The notes under the pieces: generated by a model | Databases searched by the model: none | What the model was told of the DNA's origin: nothing | Seen by the model: the letters and a program-made list of their open reading frames with translations, nothing else | Source: Macrophomina tecta | Lineage: Eukaryota > Ascomycota > Dothideomycetes > Botryosphaeriales > Botryosphaeriaceae | DNA length: 64,000 bases | Reading direction: 5' to 3' | NCBI GenBank assembly: GCA_024180945.1 | Contig: JAKSGN010000010.1 | Coordinates: forward strand, 124,001-188,000 | Made by a program: the position numbers and the translations under genes | Shown: piece by piece, positions 22,351 to 32,721 of the stretch | Layout of the letters: each line of letters opens with the position of its first letter | Numbering within the stretch: position 1 is the stretch's first letter

Positions 22351-22525
22351 GGTGTTCCACCCCGTTCAGGACCGGGGCCATTTGGCCTCCCAACGCCGCG
22401 TATTTGGCTAGCCAAATTGGTATGTTGGGGGACCGGACCCCCTGGTCCTCAAACTACCCGTTATTTGGCCAGCCAAATGCGCGGTATGGTCCTGAATCTT
22501 CGTGTTGTTTCAGGACCGAAGGGGG
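22351..22525 (+). repeat. Solo terminus of the GINGER-like family (type B)
   Basis: Begins GTTCCACCCCGTTCAGGACC and continues with CATTTGGC/GCCAAAT palindromes. The first part matches the right end of the 89-bp MITE at 51262-51350 (inverted). No matching partner end was found nearby. Confidence 0.65.
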
Positions 22526-23199
22526 TATCAGGGGCTTCGCGTAATACACGAACCCGGTCCCCACAATTGCGGGCGCCAGAAAGCCGATAACCGCTCTCAC
22601 TTCAAAAGCATGGTGTTGAGCAAAATAGGTAGATGGGCGCCAGAGATACCACCCTATTCTGTATATAAAATATGACAAGATCCCGCCCCCTCTGCGCCCG
22701 GCGCTAGACCAAGCACAAACGGGGCGCAATCGTAGGCAAGTGTCGAAGAACTCGGCCCTTGTGCCGACCATGACTTGGATCTGCTGAAGAAAAGAAGAGG
22801 AGGTGTAGGGACAAAGATTCTTATATAGCCAGAATACGGCCGTAAGGCATGTGCCAGGGCAGGCCCCGTAACGCCTTATATCGCAGTTCGTGGACTACAG
22901 CTAATATGCAGCGTATCCTCGCGTGCAAGGGAGAGAATCTAGTATGTAGAGAAGTCTCTAGTTCGTACAATAAAGCTATCTACTATGGAATATATACGAG
23001 TCCTTCGGGGATTCGGAAATGAGGTTAGGGGCTAAAATACAAAGCATAATATTACACGCTTCGAAATCGGACGAAACTAAAGCAATAACATATCAGCATC
23101 TAACAGTTCCAGTACTATTTTCTTATAGAAACCCCTACCAAATAAATATACGAGTCTCCGTTATCTAATATTTTACTAATTTAGCTAGGCCGCCGGATG
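22526..23199. other. No gene seen
   Basis: Probably sequence belonging to the element with the terminus at 22351 and to the 5' part of the MULE relic. TATATAA-type and AT-rich stretches are present, but no coding frame is supported. Confidence 0.3.
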
Positions 23200-24992
23200 G
23201 ATGGTATAAAACTGTCCATAATTTCAGACCGAAACTCTTCACTACTCAAGGCCGTACGGCAGCATTTACCCCGGGATACCACCTTTCATTTTAACTATAT
23301 TATCCATCTCTATGCCAACATTAAGCGAGACTACGGTACCAAGTACGCGGACCTTATACGGGAGGCTGCGTAGCTAACAAGAAGAGTCGTTTTAAGCATC
23401 TTATAGAGGAGATAAAGATAATCAACGAGGACTGCGAGCGGTATATATCTAATATTCCCGCCAAGCACTAGGCGCGGAGTCATCAACCGGAGGGCTTCAA
23501 CCGCTGCCTCCAGATAACGAGCAACACAGTAGAGTCAGCTAAACTCTAGACTTAAGAAGGCCAGGGATAACTTACCTTTTCAAAGTCCTCGTCTAGCTGT
23601 ACTTTTATGTGACCGAGAAGTTCTATTGCCGCCGCACCGCGAAGCATAAGTACGACCAAGAAAACGAGGAATCCCTTACTAACTACGCGCTAAAACTCCG
23701 AGAAGATAGTATTACGGAGGCAAAGCGCTAGAGAGTCGTCAGATCCAACGACTACCTTAAAGCCGTATTATTACGGGGGTCCCAGAGCACGTATACGGTA
23801 GATATCGACGTGGGGAAGTATACATACGGTGTATACAATGACTACGGCTTCCCTTATATCCACGCATTCACAATAGCAGAGGTCATCGGCATGGATCCAT
23901 ATACAGCCCTGCAGTCCTCTCTATCAGCTAAGAAATTACCGGAGGACGTACCACTTCAACCTACTACTAATCGAGCTTAATATGCTACAGCCAGACGAGA
24001 CGCTGCCTCCCTTCCTTAAACCGAAGCCTGGGCGGCCTCCGAAGCAGCGAAAGGAGCGCCGCGATCGAGTCCCTAAGCGTCAGTATATCTGCGGTAACTA
24101 TAGTCAGCAAGGGCACAAGAGATCTCACTATCGCGAGCCGCCGAACCCGTTCCGGGCGGATGAACACCAAGAAGATACCTGGCCTAACGGTGAGCAGAAT
24201 AAGAATAAGCTTGAGAGGTTCTTTCAGCTACGCCTAGCGCGTAAGAAGCAGGAATTACAAGCGCAATTAGCGTCAGCTAGGCAGAATACGGATACGCAAG
24301 CCCCAGTCCTCCAGCGCATTACTAACGCACTCAACGAAGTACGCGCTGCACGCATCCGCCAGGAGGAGATGGTGCGGGCGACGAGCAACGACGCGCGCGC
24401 TGCAGAAGACGAAGAAACCAGCTATTACTAAGGGCAAGGGCAAGGGCAAGCAGCGTGCCAGCCAAGCAGCTGGCGAGGGGCCTCTGCAGAGCGACCAATC
24501 CACCATCGACAATATCCAGGCCCGCCCGGGTGCGGCCCAAAACGGCGCCGTTGTAATATCAAACAATAGCAGTAAGTCTAGTACCAGCGACGAGACTAAG
24601 GAAGACGACGAAGCAGTCCAACGCAGCAACCACATCTACGGCAACCGCATCTACGATATCCTCGGTAAGCGTATCCAAGCAAAGCAGTAGCAGCTACTAC
24701 GGCAGCGGCAGCAACTACTAGTCAGGATCCTCGTAATGACGCTCTAGCTGCCCTTGTTCAGCAAGATCTTCCGTTACGTTGTCGCTCCTCGCCCCCGTTC
24801 TCGCATGCTTCGTCACTGCTGTCGCTAGTGCAGTCAGTCACGCCTCGTAGTCAGACTCAGGCTCATGAGGCTCCCAACACTCCGCAAGGCAAAGCTCCAG
24901 CTCCAGCAGCACAAGCAGTACGAAGATCGTCACGAAAGAGGATAGCAGTGGACTACAACATTATACTAGGCAAGAGACGGCGCCGCCAGTGA
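23200..24992 (+). pseudogene. MULE (Hop-like) transposase, RIP-damaged
   Basis: Degenerate plus-strand transposase. Recognisable parts in order: an FNYIIHLYANIKRDYG segment (about 23290), an ITSNTVES block (about 23520), an EKFYCRR block (about 23610), the SWIM-type finger region (about 23814-23872), then PGRPPKQRK and a zinc knuckle (24081-24140), and an AT-hook-like end (SRKRIAVDYN) near 24940. Cysteines of the SWIM finger read as Tyr (YTYGVYNDYGFPYIHA instead of CxCG...PCxHA), and knuckle cysteines also read Tyr (ICGNYSQQGHKRSHY). Several Trp/Gln positions are TAG. G-to-A changes of this kind are what RIP produces. Frameshifts occur near 23370, 23560 and 24410. No terminal repeats could be fixed. 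Confidence 0.75.
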
Positions 24993-25017
24993 AGATATGA
25001 CTCGTGCGCGCATGCTC

Positions 25018-25490
25018 AGAATCCACACCACCTTATTTTCTCGCTGTTTAAAATCTACGCTAAGCAGAATATGGCTTGGTATGGATTCGTACCACTGGGA
25101 AAATAAGGGGGTGTGTGTTCTAAGAAATATCCGCGATGGGGTGTGGATTTAGATTGTGTGCTTAGAATCAGGTTTTTCGGGGTCCCATACTCTTGTGCAT
25201 CACTTACATTGAGTATACAATGTTTTGGTAATAATACTAAGTCGTTTCTGGGTTGTTTCCAAGCGTTGAGGCTGAAGAAGATGAGTAATTAGACTCAACA
25301 CCATGCCAAGTATTTTGTCTTCATCAATATTAGTACGCGAGCCTCGGGTCCACGTTTCAGCCACGCGTAAGCCGCTCTATATACGGAAACGCTAGTAAGG
25401 ACAGCCCTACTACGGCGCTCGCATGGACGAGTTGTGTGGATTCTGAGTGCAGGTGTGGATATATAACAATTAACGCCAAGAGGTGTGGAT
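25018..25490. repeat. Inverted hairpin and GTGTGGAT repeats
   Basis: CACACCACCTTATTTTC at about 25026 and an inverted version at about 25099-25120 bracket some 60 bases. The octamer GTGTGGAT recurs at about 25140, 25432, 25452 and 25482. This may be the 3' end of the MULE or another element, with transposase-binding repeats. Not assigned. Confidence 0.4.
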
Positions 25491-25912
25491 TTGGTATTTT
25501 CCTCTTAATTGGGAAGGTCGGTATTTGTTTGTTTCATTCGCTGGAATTCTGAATGTTTGTTTTAAACATTTGGTTCAGTATTTGATTGTCGGCCACCCTG
25601 CTACCAGAGCGGGAGGCGCGCATTTGCATACGGACTATAGAGCCTGGGCTCCCAGCGCCACACAGCTTAGAATGATTGCAGCACTATACTCGCGCGCCCG
25701 CCTTCCGGGAAACAAAGGAACGCCACCCCTCGCCTGTTACCAAGTCTCCTAAGGGAAATTTAGTACTGACCTGAATGAAGGCATGCAGCCTACTCTGTCG
25801 TACGTAAATTTTCCTTTTCCATCCCATCTGATTTCCATCTGTGTGCTGACAGCTTGATACGATTTCTCCAGAACCAGCTGAAGGAGGCCGTCAGCCACTC
25901 ACCACAACACCC
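25491..25912. other. Intergenic, nothing firm
   Basis: A GGCCACCCTG sequence near 25592 resembles a hAT right end, but no partner was found. Otherwise 3' flank of the MYND gene. Confidence 0.3.
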
Positions 25913-26716
25913 TCAATGCCTGCTCATCAAACCAGCCAACAACGCACTTGTATCCACAGTCTCTATCTGCAAACCACTATCCGCACCTCCATTCTCCATA
26001 GCCATCATCATTTCCCTCATCACCGTCCCGCTCTGCCCGCCGGGACCCTGGCCATAAATCGTCTCCGCAAACATGCGTAACTGCATCGGCATACGGGCAT
26101 CGCCGTAGTGCTCGACGATATCGCTCTTCTCGACCGTGCACCCCAAGTCCTCCCACGCCCATCTCCTCATGCCGGCTCTCTTGCACTCCTCCTCTTTTCC
26201 CTTGTTCCACCAGGAGGGCAACAAATCGGGCGCACGGCGGTGCAGGAGCCGCAGGAACCGTGTGAAGCCGCCAATGCTGCTCGACACAAGCCCGCTCAGG
26301 ACGCAGTCGTCGTCGACATCGCCTTCGAAGTTATAGTCGTCCTCCATGCGCAGTCTGTATGCATCGATGAGGAGCTTGTATGTGTCGCGCTCGGAGCGGT
26401 CGTGCAGCCAGGTGCGGGCGTCGAGGCGGGTGAAGGGGTTGGGGATCGCGACATCGAGGTTCTTGGGCGACGAGGTGCCGGTCGTGGTGGAGGAGGAAGT
26501 GCCGGAGCCGTTCGAGGCGGTGTTGTTGGACGAGGACAAGGCGGTGGCGGCGGCGGCACGCGAAGCGCAGACCTTCTTGTGCGTCTTCCAGTGGGCCTTC
26601 TGGCAGTCGCGGTTGCAGTAATGCTCGGAATGGCACTTGGCACAGCGCTTGAGATCGGTGGAAGTCTTGCCGCAGCTGGCACAAGCGGTAGCAGCGGTGC
26701 TGTTGTTGTGAGCCAT
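25913..26716 (-). CDS. MYND zinc-finger protein
   Basis: Intact 267-residue ORF without introns. A canonical MYND finger occupies residues 12-50, with all eight ligands present: C12, C15, C25, C28, C34, C38, H46, C50 (CASCGKTSTDLKRCAKC ... CQKAHWKTHKKVC). A Ser/Thr/Gly linker follows (about 53-85), then a helical C-terminal region of about 180 residues with WLHDRSERDTYKLLIDAYRL and WAWEDLGCTVEKSDI. MYND fingers bind proline-rich peptides; the C-terminal part resembles small fungal MYND proteins of unknown role. No SET domain is present, so it is not a SMYD methyltransferase. It is one of the few undamaged host genes here, between the MULE relic and a Tc1-like element. Localisation is not evident. 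Confidence 0.85.
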   Translation of the reverse strand: MAHNNSTAATACASCGKTSTDLKRCAKCHSEHYCNRDCQKAHWKTHKKVCASRAAAATALSSSNNTASNGSGTSSSTTTGTSSPKNLDVAIPNPFTRLDARTWLHDRSERDTYKLLIDAYRLRMEDDYNFEGDVDDDCVLSGLVSSSIGGFTRFLRLLHRRAPDLLPSWWNKGKEEECKRAGMRRWAWEDLGCTVEKSDIVEHYGDARMPMQLRMFAETIYGQGPGGQSGTVMREMMMAMENGGADSGLQIETVDTSALLAGLMSRH

Positions 26717-27097
26717 AGTTAAAACAGAGTAGCAAACACTTTAAGTGCCAAGGAAATTAAAATGAGTGATATTGGGCGCTTCAGTGACTTGAACACCCCT
26801 GAGTCTTGGTACCCACAATCTGGGCCTGCGCCAGTGACTGAAGTGATTTGAGGGATATTGCTCCTTCAGGTGGTGGAGCGCGCGAAGGCTTTTGTGTTGA
26901 GCCAGTTCGCTGGGGAATTACGTTCAACCGAGGCTCAGTAGCAAAAGTCGTGGCACACACAAACGAATGTGCCCGTGCGTTCCTCACTAAATCTGGTCTG
27001 CCAGTTTATGCATCAGTTTAGTACGCAACCACGGCTCTTGCAGATGATCAGGCAAAGTGGTAGGCTCATTCTATGTATATTTGTCTTGGTGTTGAGC

Positions 27098-27963
27098 TCA
27101 AAATTGAGTCTGAAGAGCGTTCCTCTCAATTGCTTGATCTATTCTTTCAGGCATGCTCGCAATACACCACCTGATTTCATTCAAGGCGATCTTGTCCCAC
27201 TCCTCCAGGATGGCAGCTCTGAGCTCCTCTTGTGTCTTACGCTTGTGCTTCTTAACACGTTGTTTAAGGATCCTCCAGACGTTCTCAATGGGGTTGAAGT
27301 CTGGTGACTGAGGTGGATTGGCGTACCATCTAATGCCGTTATCGTCCTTAAATAAACGCGCGATATTATGTATAGACCGTGTCCCATGGCAGTTGTCGTT
27401 ATCTGGCTGTTTCTGATTACCCACTCCGCATTGCGTGAACCGATAGCAAAATGCACCTCGTCACTAAAGTAGACGGTCGTCCATTTAGCGAACCAACGCT
27501 CGTGTACACAAGCGAACTCTATCCTCTTCTTTCTATTCTCCTCTGAGATCCATCCTCTCTGGCATGCCTTGCACTTGTAATAGCCGGCCTCGTTTAGGTG
27601 CCTGCGCAATGTATAACAAGAGCACGCCCTCTCTAATTCCCATTGTTCGTGTATTTCCTGCCATGACTCGACTCTGCGCTTGTAGTGGCCGGCTAGCCAT
27701 TGAATGATGCACTCAATCAGACTAGGCGTGAGCTTTCTAGGCCGGCCAGTACGCTCCTTGCCTGGCCGTCTCGAGTCTCCTTCGCCCAGGATACGATAGC
27801 CTGATCTGGGAGGAACACCAGCTGCTTTCAATGCGTCTGTCTTGAAGCCACGGCCTGGCTTATTACGCCATGCTTGTCGCACGGTTGCGCGCCTCGGGGT
27901 GGGCCAGTTGTGACCCTCTGGCGCAGGGGAGAAGGGTGGGGTGCGAACGCCACGCTCAGGCAC
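27098..27963 (-). pseudogene. Tc1-like transposase with internal deletion
   Basis: DDE transposase. The N-terminal half (27963-27430) has HTH segments, a GRPRKLTPSLIECI hinge and the first catalytic block VYFSDEVHF. The C-terminal half (27424-27098) has the second Asp block (PDNDNCHGTRS) and the final acid block (PPQSPDFNPIENVW). Between EWV and the second Asp about 60 residues are missing and the frame shifts, so the catalytic domain is deleted internally. It differs from the element at 5.4 kb in sequence and TIR. Confidence 0.82.
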
Positions 27964-28067
27964 GGCACGGCGGGCCGTGCTTTTGGCTTGCAGGCTTGCA
28001 GATCGTTGGCTTCGGTTGCGGAGAAGCTTCTTCCTTCGTTTTGGCCATGATTGAGAGACGTTGCGTT

Positions 28068-28113
28068 GCGTTTGTGATGGGTGCGTTGCGTTTGTGATGG
28101 GTGCGTTGTTGGG
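28068..28113. repeat. Tandem 20-bp repeat
   Basis: TGCGTTGCGTTTGTGATGGG is repeated twice in tandem, just inside the right end of the Tc1-like element. Confidence 0.8.
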
Positions 28114-28159
28114 CGGTCTCGTTTGTGTGTGCCACGAACTTTTGCTACTCAGCCTCGGT

Positions 28160-28870
28160 CAGTTGGGCTGTGTTCAACGCGATAGCCGGCCACCCCTCAT
28201 TAGCCGGCCACTGACCCCTATTGGCCAGGGGGTGTGGCCGGCAAACTGGGGGTCGATTGGCCGGCCGCCGCACGTAGTTAGCCGGCCAGAAGGGGTAGTG
28301 GAGCCCCCTGAGCCTCGTGCGGCTTATCGTACGACTCAGTCGGCTTGGCACCGCCTACGGCAACGTCAGCGGCCAGGGCGGCCGCAGGGCCTGTTTCCAG
28401 GCCGAGAAAACGTCCCGATGTCCGACGGGAGATCTAGACGAATGTGTTAAGAGCCTTATATACAGGAAAAAGTATGGTGTCTCAGTAAGCGGTGCATCGC
28501 GTGAGAACCGCGAGAAAGTCCTAATATCTGGGTTTTTAGACAGACAGCTTGAGATAATAAGTGGCCAGGGTGAATCAGAAAGCAATTATGTCGTGGCTTA
28601 TATACTCCCTCTTGGATTCCACGGCAGCTGCGATTGTCCAGCCTTGTCCTTATGCAAGCTCGACTTTGTTCATTCTCCAGCATCATGCCGCAAGCCGACG
28701 CCTCGTGTGCTACTCATGCCAGACTGGTAATCACTTCACTTCACTCACTTAGAGAGTATTAAGTGATTGAAGTGCCAAGCCTGGCCAAAAACGGTGGAGT
28801 GAGTGAGCGAAAGTGGCCAACTGGGAGCGTCTAAGTGATTGAAGTGACCAAAAGTGAGTGATAGATTATC
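28160..28870. other. Palindrome-rich terminus plus unassigned DNA
   Basis: At 28180-28310 the motif TAGCCGGCCA and inverted forms (TGGCCGGC, GGCCGGCC) recur at least five times. This recalls the palindrome-studded TIR of the GINGER-like element but differs in sequence. 28310-28735 shows no gene. 28740-28870 has AAGTGATTGAAGTG repeats, probably the end of the hAT relic that follows. Confidence 0.4.
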
Positions 28871-29221
28871 GTGAGTCTTGGCATAGTGTTGCAATTTGGT
28901 ACTATCTGAGGCGTAGTTAGTAGCGTTTCTAGCCGCCTCTACCCTTCCTCCTAGGTTTGTTTGGGCATGATTTATCTTACCTGTTGTCCATACTACCTCA
29001 ATGTTGTCCATACTACCTTTGTACCCACCCAGTAGCAATCCATGATCTCATCATCTGTGCCAGAGCGATGGTGTTGGCCTCCAGGCGGCTGCGCTGGCGA
29101 GTCATCATCTTACCTGCCAGGCTGAAGATCATTTCGCATTCCGACGACATTGCGGGTATGGAGAAAATATCCAATGCCATGCGGGCGAGCCGAGGGAAGC
29201 GTGTGAGGCAGGCGTCTCAAC
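28871..29221 (-). pseudogene. hAT transposase C-terminal relic
   Basis: The minus strand encodes the hAT dimerisation domain: FPRLARMALDIFSIPAMSSE, then CEMIFSLAGKMMTRQRSRLE, ending RSWIATGWVQR. It closely resembles the C-terminus of the intact hAT transposase at 29.6-31.9 kb, and the 3' flank shares CTTGGCATAGTGTTG with that element. It breaks off at about 29215, where the outer hAT element begins. Confidence 0.75.
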
Positions 29222-29382
29222 AAGCAGTCAGTTATCAAGCAGTATTGCTTACTGATTGATACTGATATGATATCAGTATCAGTAAGCTCCTAATCAATCA
29301 ATCAGTAACCAGGACCCCATGTCCGCCACCTATACGACAAGCTCTCGCGCGGCCAGGCTGGTCTTCTCGCCCAACTACGCAC

Positions 29383-32242
29383 CAGGGTGGCAATCAATTC
29401 AATCAACGTCAATATCGGGTCCAGATTGATTGATTGATAGGATTTTCCAATAAGGTCAAATTGATTGATCAATAAGGTGTTGATATTGATTGAATTGAAT
29501 TGATTGACACACGGTTCACGTAGCAAAATCTCGTGATGCTTGGCATAGTGTTGAGATTGATAGCCATACAATCTAGCTAACTCTTGCTAGCTATAGCTAC
29601 TCCCGCGTGTATAGAGTCCTCAACTTCTTTCAATGATGCCTTCTGCGTTCCATGAGCGTAGTATCTGCCCAACTGCTATAGTATTGGCCTCCAGCCTATT
29701 GCGCAATGGCGTCACCATTTGTCCTGCCAAACTGAATATCCTCTCCACCTCTGCCGACATTGCCGGTATAGAAAAGAGGTCCAGGGCCATACGTGATAGG
29801 CGGGGGTATTGCTGGCGGCGTAGTATCCAGTAATCAACTGGATTGGTGACTGCGTCATCTGTAGGAGAGGTATCGAGCTGCCAGTAGGTGTACTCATCCT
29901 CGGTCAGATCTAGATGCTTGGTCCTCCTGGAGGCAGCAAGCCAGCTGTCAAATTCGCTGAGATGTTCGCGTTTACGCTTCTGCGGTAGCTGTGGGTCCTC
30001 AGCAATAGCAATTGACTGATACTCATCCTTCCAGAGCTTTAGAACAGCTGCCTTTGCCTTCTTGGTCCAGCTCTTCTTGAATGCCCACTGATCCTCAATC
30101 CACTCCCAGCGGTAGGCAGGGTGAAGGGCGCAAGCTGCGACGTAAGCTGGAGTATCATCAAGGAGCTGATAGTACTCATCTAGCTTAGCCCACCCCAAAT
30201 TGATGTTCACCTTGAAGTGAGAGTCAGGATACTGATCTGTGCGGATCTTGACCTCCTCCAGCTTGTTCAACAGGTACTCCATGCATGGAAGGACTTCCCA
30301 TAAGCCGCCAAACCTACCACTAGTTGGGTTGGCTTGTAGCCTGATTGTGACTTCATGAAAAGGCTTCAAGATGGAGTGATATTCAGCAAGAGTTGCCCAA
30401 TCATCTGAGGTTAGATAATCATCCACGATTGCCGGCTTGTTCTTTGTCTTAGCTGGCATTGGCTGAGTCCTACTAGCAGTGCGAGGCTTGACGTATTTAT
30501 CCCATTCTTGAACTTCGTGGAGGACGAGGGCGTCAATGACTGACTGTAGCTTGATTGCGCGCTCAATCATGGCGGAGGTAGAGTTCCATCGTGTCGCATT
30601 ATCTTCTATAACCTCGTAGGTAGGGCCGTTTTCGCCAGTCAACGCTTGCTCGTTCCGCTGAAGTTGGTGCAGTCTCTGATAGACAAGGTTTGAGCGCTGA
30701 ATCCAGTGGACGATATTGTGAAGCTTGCCGATAGGGCCCTTCTTGCGCCAGAGTAGGAGCTCAGCGAGTAGCTCCTTTGGCTGAGCGCAGTCGTTCTCGA
30801 ACGCGTCAGCTTCCTTGCCAAAGAGGATCTGGCGGACTACCAGGTTTATGATATGGCCAATGCAGCGCAAGCGGCGGTGCTTGTGATTGAAGCCAAACTC
30901 TTCAGCTAGCGCGTCCATGCACGTGTCGTTGTTTGACGCGTTATCCGTGACAAAGTAGCCAAGTTGCCCTCCAATGCCCCATTCCATAATTATCTGGGCT
31001 ACCTCTTCCGCAAGGCTGTCACCAGTATGCCGTCCTTCGGCGCGTGGGAGGCCAATAAGGAACTTGCGAAGCGTGCCAGAGAACGTAAGGAAGAAGACGT
31101 TAATACCGAGTAGAGAGAGGTGATTACACGACGTCCAGCCGTCAAAGGCAAGGTGTATAAGGCCAGGTGAGCTCTGAAGAAGCTCAGCAACGATCCCTTT
31201 ATGGCGGTTGAATTCATCAAGTAGCCATTTACGAACAGTAGAGTGTGTTGGAAGGCTGCCAGTAGACGTTACTGCAGGATTCAAATAGCTAAGAACGCGC
31301 CTGAATCTCTCGCTTTCAAGCTTGCGGAAAGGAATGTTATCGGATGAGACCCAATCAGTGAGTAGTTGCTGGAAGTACGCCGGATTGAATGATGTGACAA
31401 GGCGATTGACAATAGCCTGCTCTGAAGGCCTATTCGTATCCAGTCCAAGCCGCTGAGCAACTGAAATCTTGGCCCGTTTGACGTGACGCTTCCCTGTAGG
31501 ATCCTCAACCTTGTGCTCAGTCACCAGGTGCCTTGCCTGATTATCAGTGCCAGCAGCAGCGAAGCTAGCTGGTTTGTGGGCTTTCTTGTGCACGCAGTAC
31601 ATACAGACCCAGCGGGTACGCCCTTCTACGTCCTCAATGTCATATGCGTGCTCCCAAGTCCACCCGCTGCGCTGCTTTGACTCTGTGACATGATATCCAC
31701 GGAATTTCTGCCATGGGAAGTACTCCCACCCTTCGCGTACAGGTCCTCGGCCATCAACGGCAAGATTGGTGGGTTGCGCAGGATCTGAGTCCTGTTGAGA
31801 GGAAAAGAGGCTAGTGGGCGCGCTAGAGAGGCTTAAAACAGAGTGTTGATCGTTGCTAGAGTCCATCTTGATAGTGGGAGAGTTGCTGCTGAGCTGCTGA
31901 GAAAATGTAGAACGGATCTGAAAGAGCAGATTCAGCTGTCCCTTCTAGCCATTCTGAGAGAGCGTTTATATACTAGCTGCCAAGAGAATGTGCCCGACAC
32001 GTTGTGTGCCAAGAGTGTATCAGATAAAAGGCTAGCCTGACGTGGCTTGAGCGCCACAAGAGCGAGATGATCATCAAAGCTGCTTTCTATACAAGGTAAG
32101 CCGTCAATCAATATCGTCAATCAACTGGCCCGGAGCAATTGATTGATTGACGAAAATGACAGACCTCAGTTGATTGATTGATTGCCAAGACATTGGTCAA
32201 TATTGATTGACCGTCAATATTATTGAATTGATTGCCACCCTG
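29383..32242 (-). mobile_element. Intact hAT element inside the LINE
   Basis: A 2860-bp element with terminal inverted repeats (CAGGGTGGCAATCAATTCAA, perfect for 21 bp) and an eight-base target duplication CTACGCAC at 29375-29382 and 32243-32250. Eight-base duplications and CAGGG ends are hAT hallmarks. It carries one uninterrupted transposase gene. Confidence 0.95.
29620..31866 (-). CDS. hAT transposase, full length
   Basis: 748 residues in one ORF. The N-terminal BED-type zinc finger (about residues 70-115) has WVCMYCVHKK with downstream His residues (ARHLVTEH). The RNase H-fold catalytic core has its Asp residues in LAFDGWTSCNHLS and YFVTDNASNNDTC; the insertion domain has RCIGHIINLVVRQ. 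The C-terminal hATC dimerisation domain (about residues 660-735) has PAMSAEVERIFSLAG with the expected acidic residue, then RNRLEANTIAVGQILRSWN. Length and domain order match autonomous fungal hAT elements (Restless/Tol-like group). Nothing visible prevents activity. The start is the first ATG and precedes the BED finger by a Ser/Gln-rich leader. Confidence 0.93.
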   Translation of the reverse strand: MDSSNDQHSVLSLSSAPTSLFSSQQDSDPAQPTNLAVDGRGPVREGWEYFPWQKFRGYHVTESKQRSGWTWEHAYDIEDVEGRTRWVCMYCVHKKAHKPASFAAAGTDNQARHLVTEHKVEDPTGKRHVKRAKISVAQRLGLDTNRPSEQAIVNRLVTSFNPAYFQQLLTDWVSSDNIPFRKLESERFRRVLSYLNPAVTSTGSLPTHSTVRKWLLDEFNRHKGIVAELLQSSPGLIHLAFDGWTSCNHLSLLGINVFFLTFSGTLRKFLIGLPRAEGRHTGDSLAEEVAQIIMEWGIGGQLGYFVTDNASNNDTCMDALAEEFGFNHKHRRLRCIGHIINLVVRQILFGKEADAFENDCAQPKELLAELLLWRKKGPIGKLHNIVHWIQRSNLVYQRLHQLQRNEQALTGENGPTYEVIEDNATRWNSTSAMIERAIKLQSVIDALVLHEVQEWDKYVKPRTASRTQPMPAKTKNKPAIVDDYLTSDDWATLAEYHSILKPFHEVTIRLQANPTSGRFGGLWEVLPCMEYLLNKLEEVKIRTDQYPDSHFKVNINLGWAKLDEYYQLLDDTPAYVAACALHPAYRWEWIEDQWAFKKSWTKKAKAAVLKLWKDEYQSIAIAEDPQLPQKRKREHLSEFDSWLAASRRTKHLDLTEDEYTYWQLDTSPTDDAVTNPVDYWILRRQQYPRLSRMALDLFSIPAMSAEVERIFSLAGQMVTPLRNRLEANTIAVGQILRSWNAEGIIERS

Positions 32243-32572
32243 CTACGCACTGGCCATTGCTGGCTCAACCAACACCGCAAGCGGATGGGCCGCACCGACA
32301 ATGAGAAATGTGAATGCGGAGAAGTTGAATCGGTCTCCCACGTCCTCCTAGACTGCCCACTGCTACAAGAAGGCCGGCGAAAGATGTACGAAGACAGCGG
32401 TCTCACAAAGAACAGCTTATCAGCTCTACTTGGCGGCAAGCCTCCAAGAAACACCGAAACCACTCCGGGAAAGGAACTCAAATGGAAAACATCTGCGACA
32501 CAGCTACAAGCTGTGCTCAAGTTCGCCAAAGAATCACAGCGGTTTATTAACAGAGACGAGCACACGGAGTAG
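32243..32572 (+). pseudogene. LINE ORF2 C-terminus
   Basis: The C-terminal end of a Tad1-like LINE polyprotein: LRTGHCWLNQHRKRMG, then CECGEVESVSHVLLDCP (the CCHC-type motif downstream of RNase H) and a Lys-rich end. The preceding 22 codons lie at 29317-29382, on the other side of the inner hAT. Confidence 0.82.
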
Positions 32573-32721
32573 AACTCCACTACACCCTTACAATCCTTAC
32601 TGCCCGCCCTCCTAACTACCTAATTACTCTCCCAATTTGACACGCACCAATGTATTACTAGAGGAACATCTTAATAGTCTGTAGCCTGCATATCGCTTAG
32701 GGCGATGGGTCAGGGTAAATG

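Larger units (their letters stand above)
26927..28159 (-). mobile_element. Decayed Tc1-like element
   Basis: Inverted repeats of about 40 bp at 26927-26966 and 28119-28159 (core GCAAAAG..CGTGGCACACAC) differ by single-base indels and substitutions. Inside is one transposase relic on the minus strand. A flanking TA duplication could not be fixed. Confidence 0.78.

Noticed and set aside
23200..24430. Ty3/Gypsy gag with zinc knuckle
   Set aside because: The ITSN-VES block, the SWIM-like PYIHA block and the PGRPPK hinge before the knuckle fit a MULE transposase better.
22045..25615. CAGGGTGG at 22045 and CCACCCTG at 25592 as the two ends of one hAT element
   Set aside because: Sequence beyond the first eight bases does not match between the ends, and the interior is a MULE, not a hAT.
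26108..26722. Plus-strand ORF opposite the MYND gene
   Set aside because: Antisense of a gene with all eight MYND ligands; Gly/Ala/Val-rich shadow composition.
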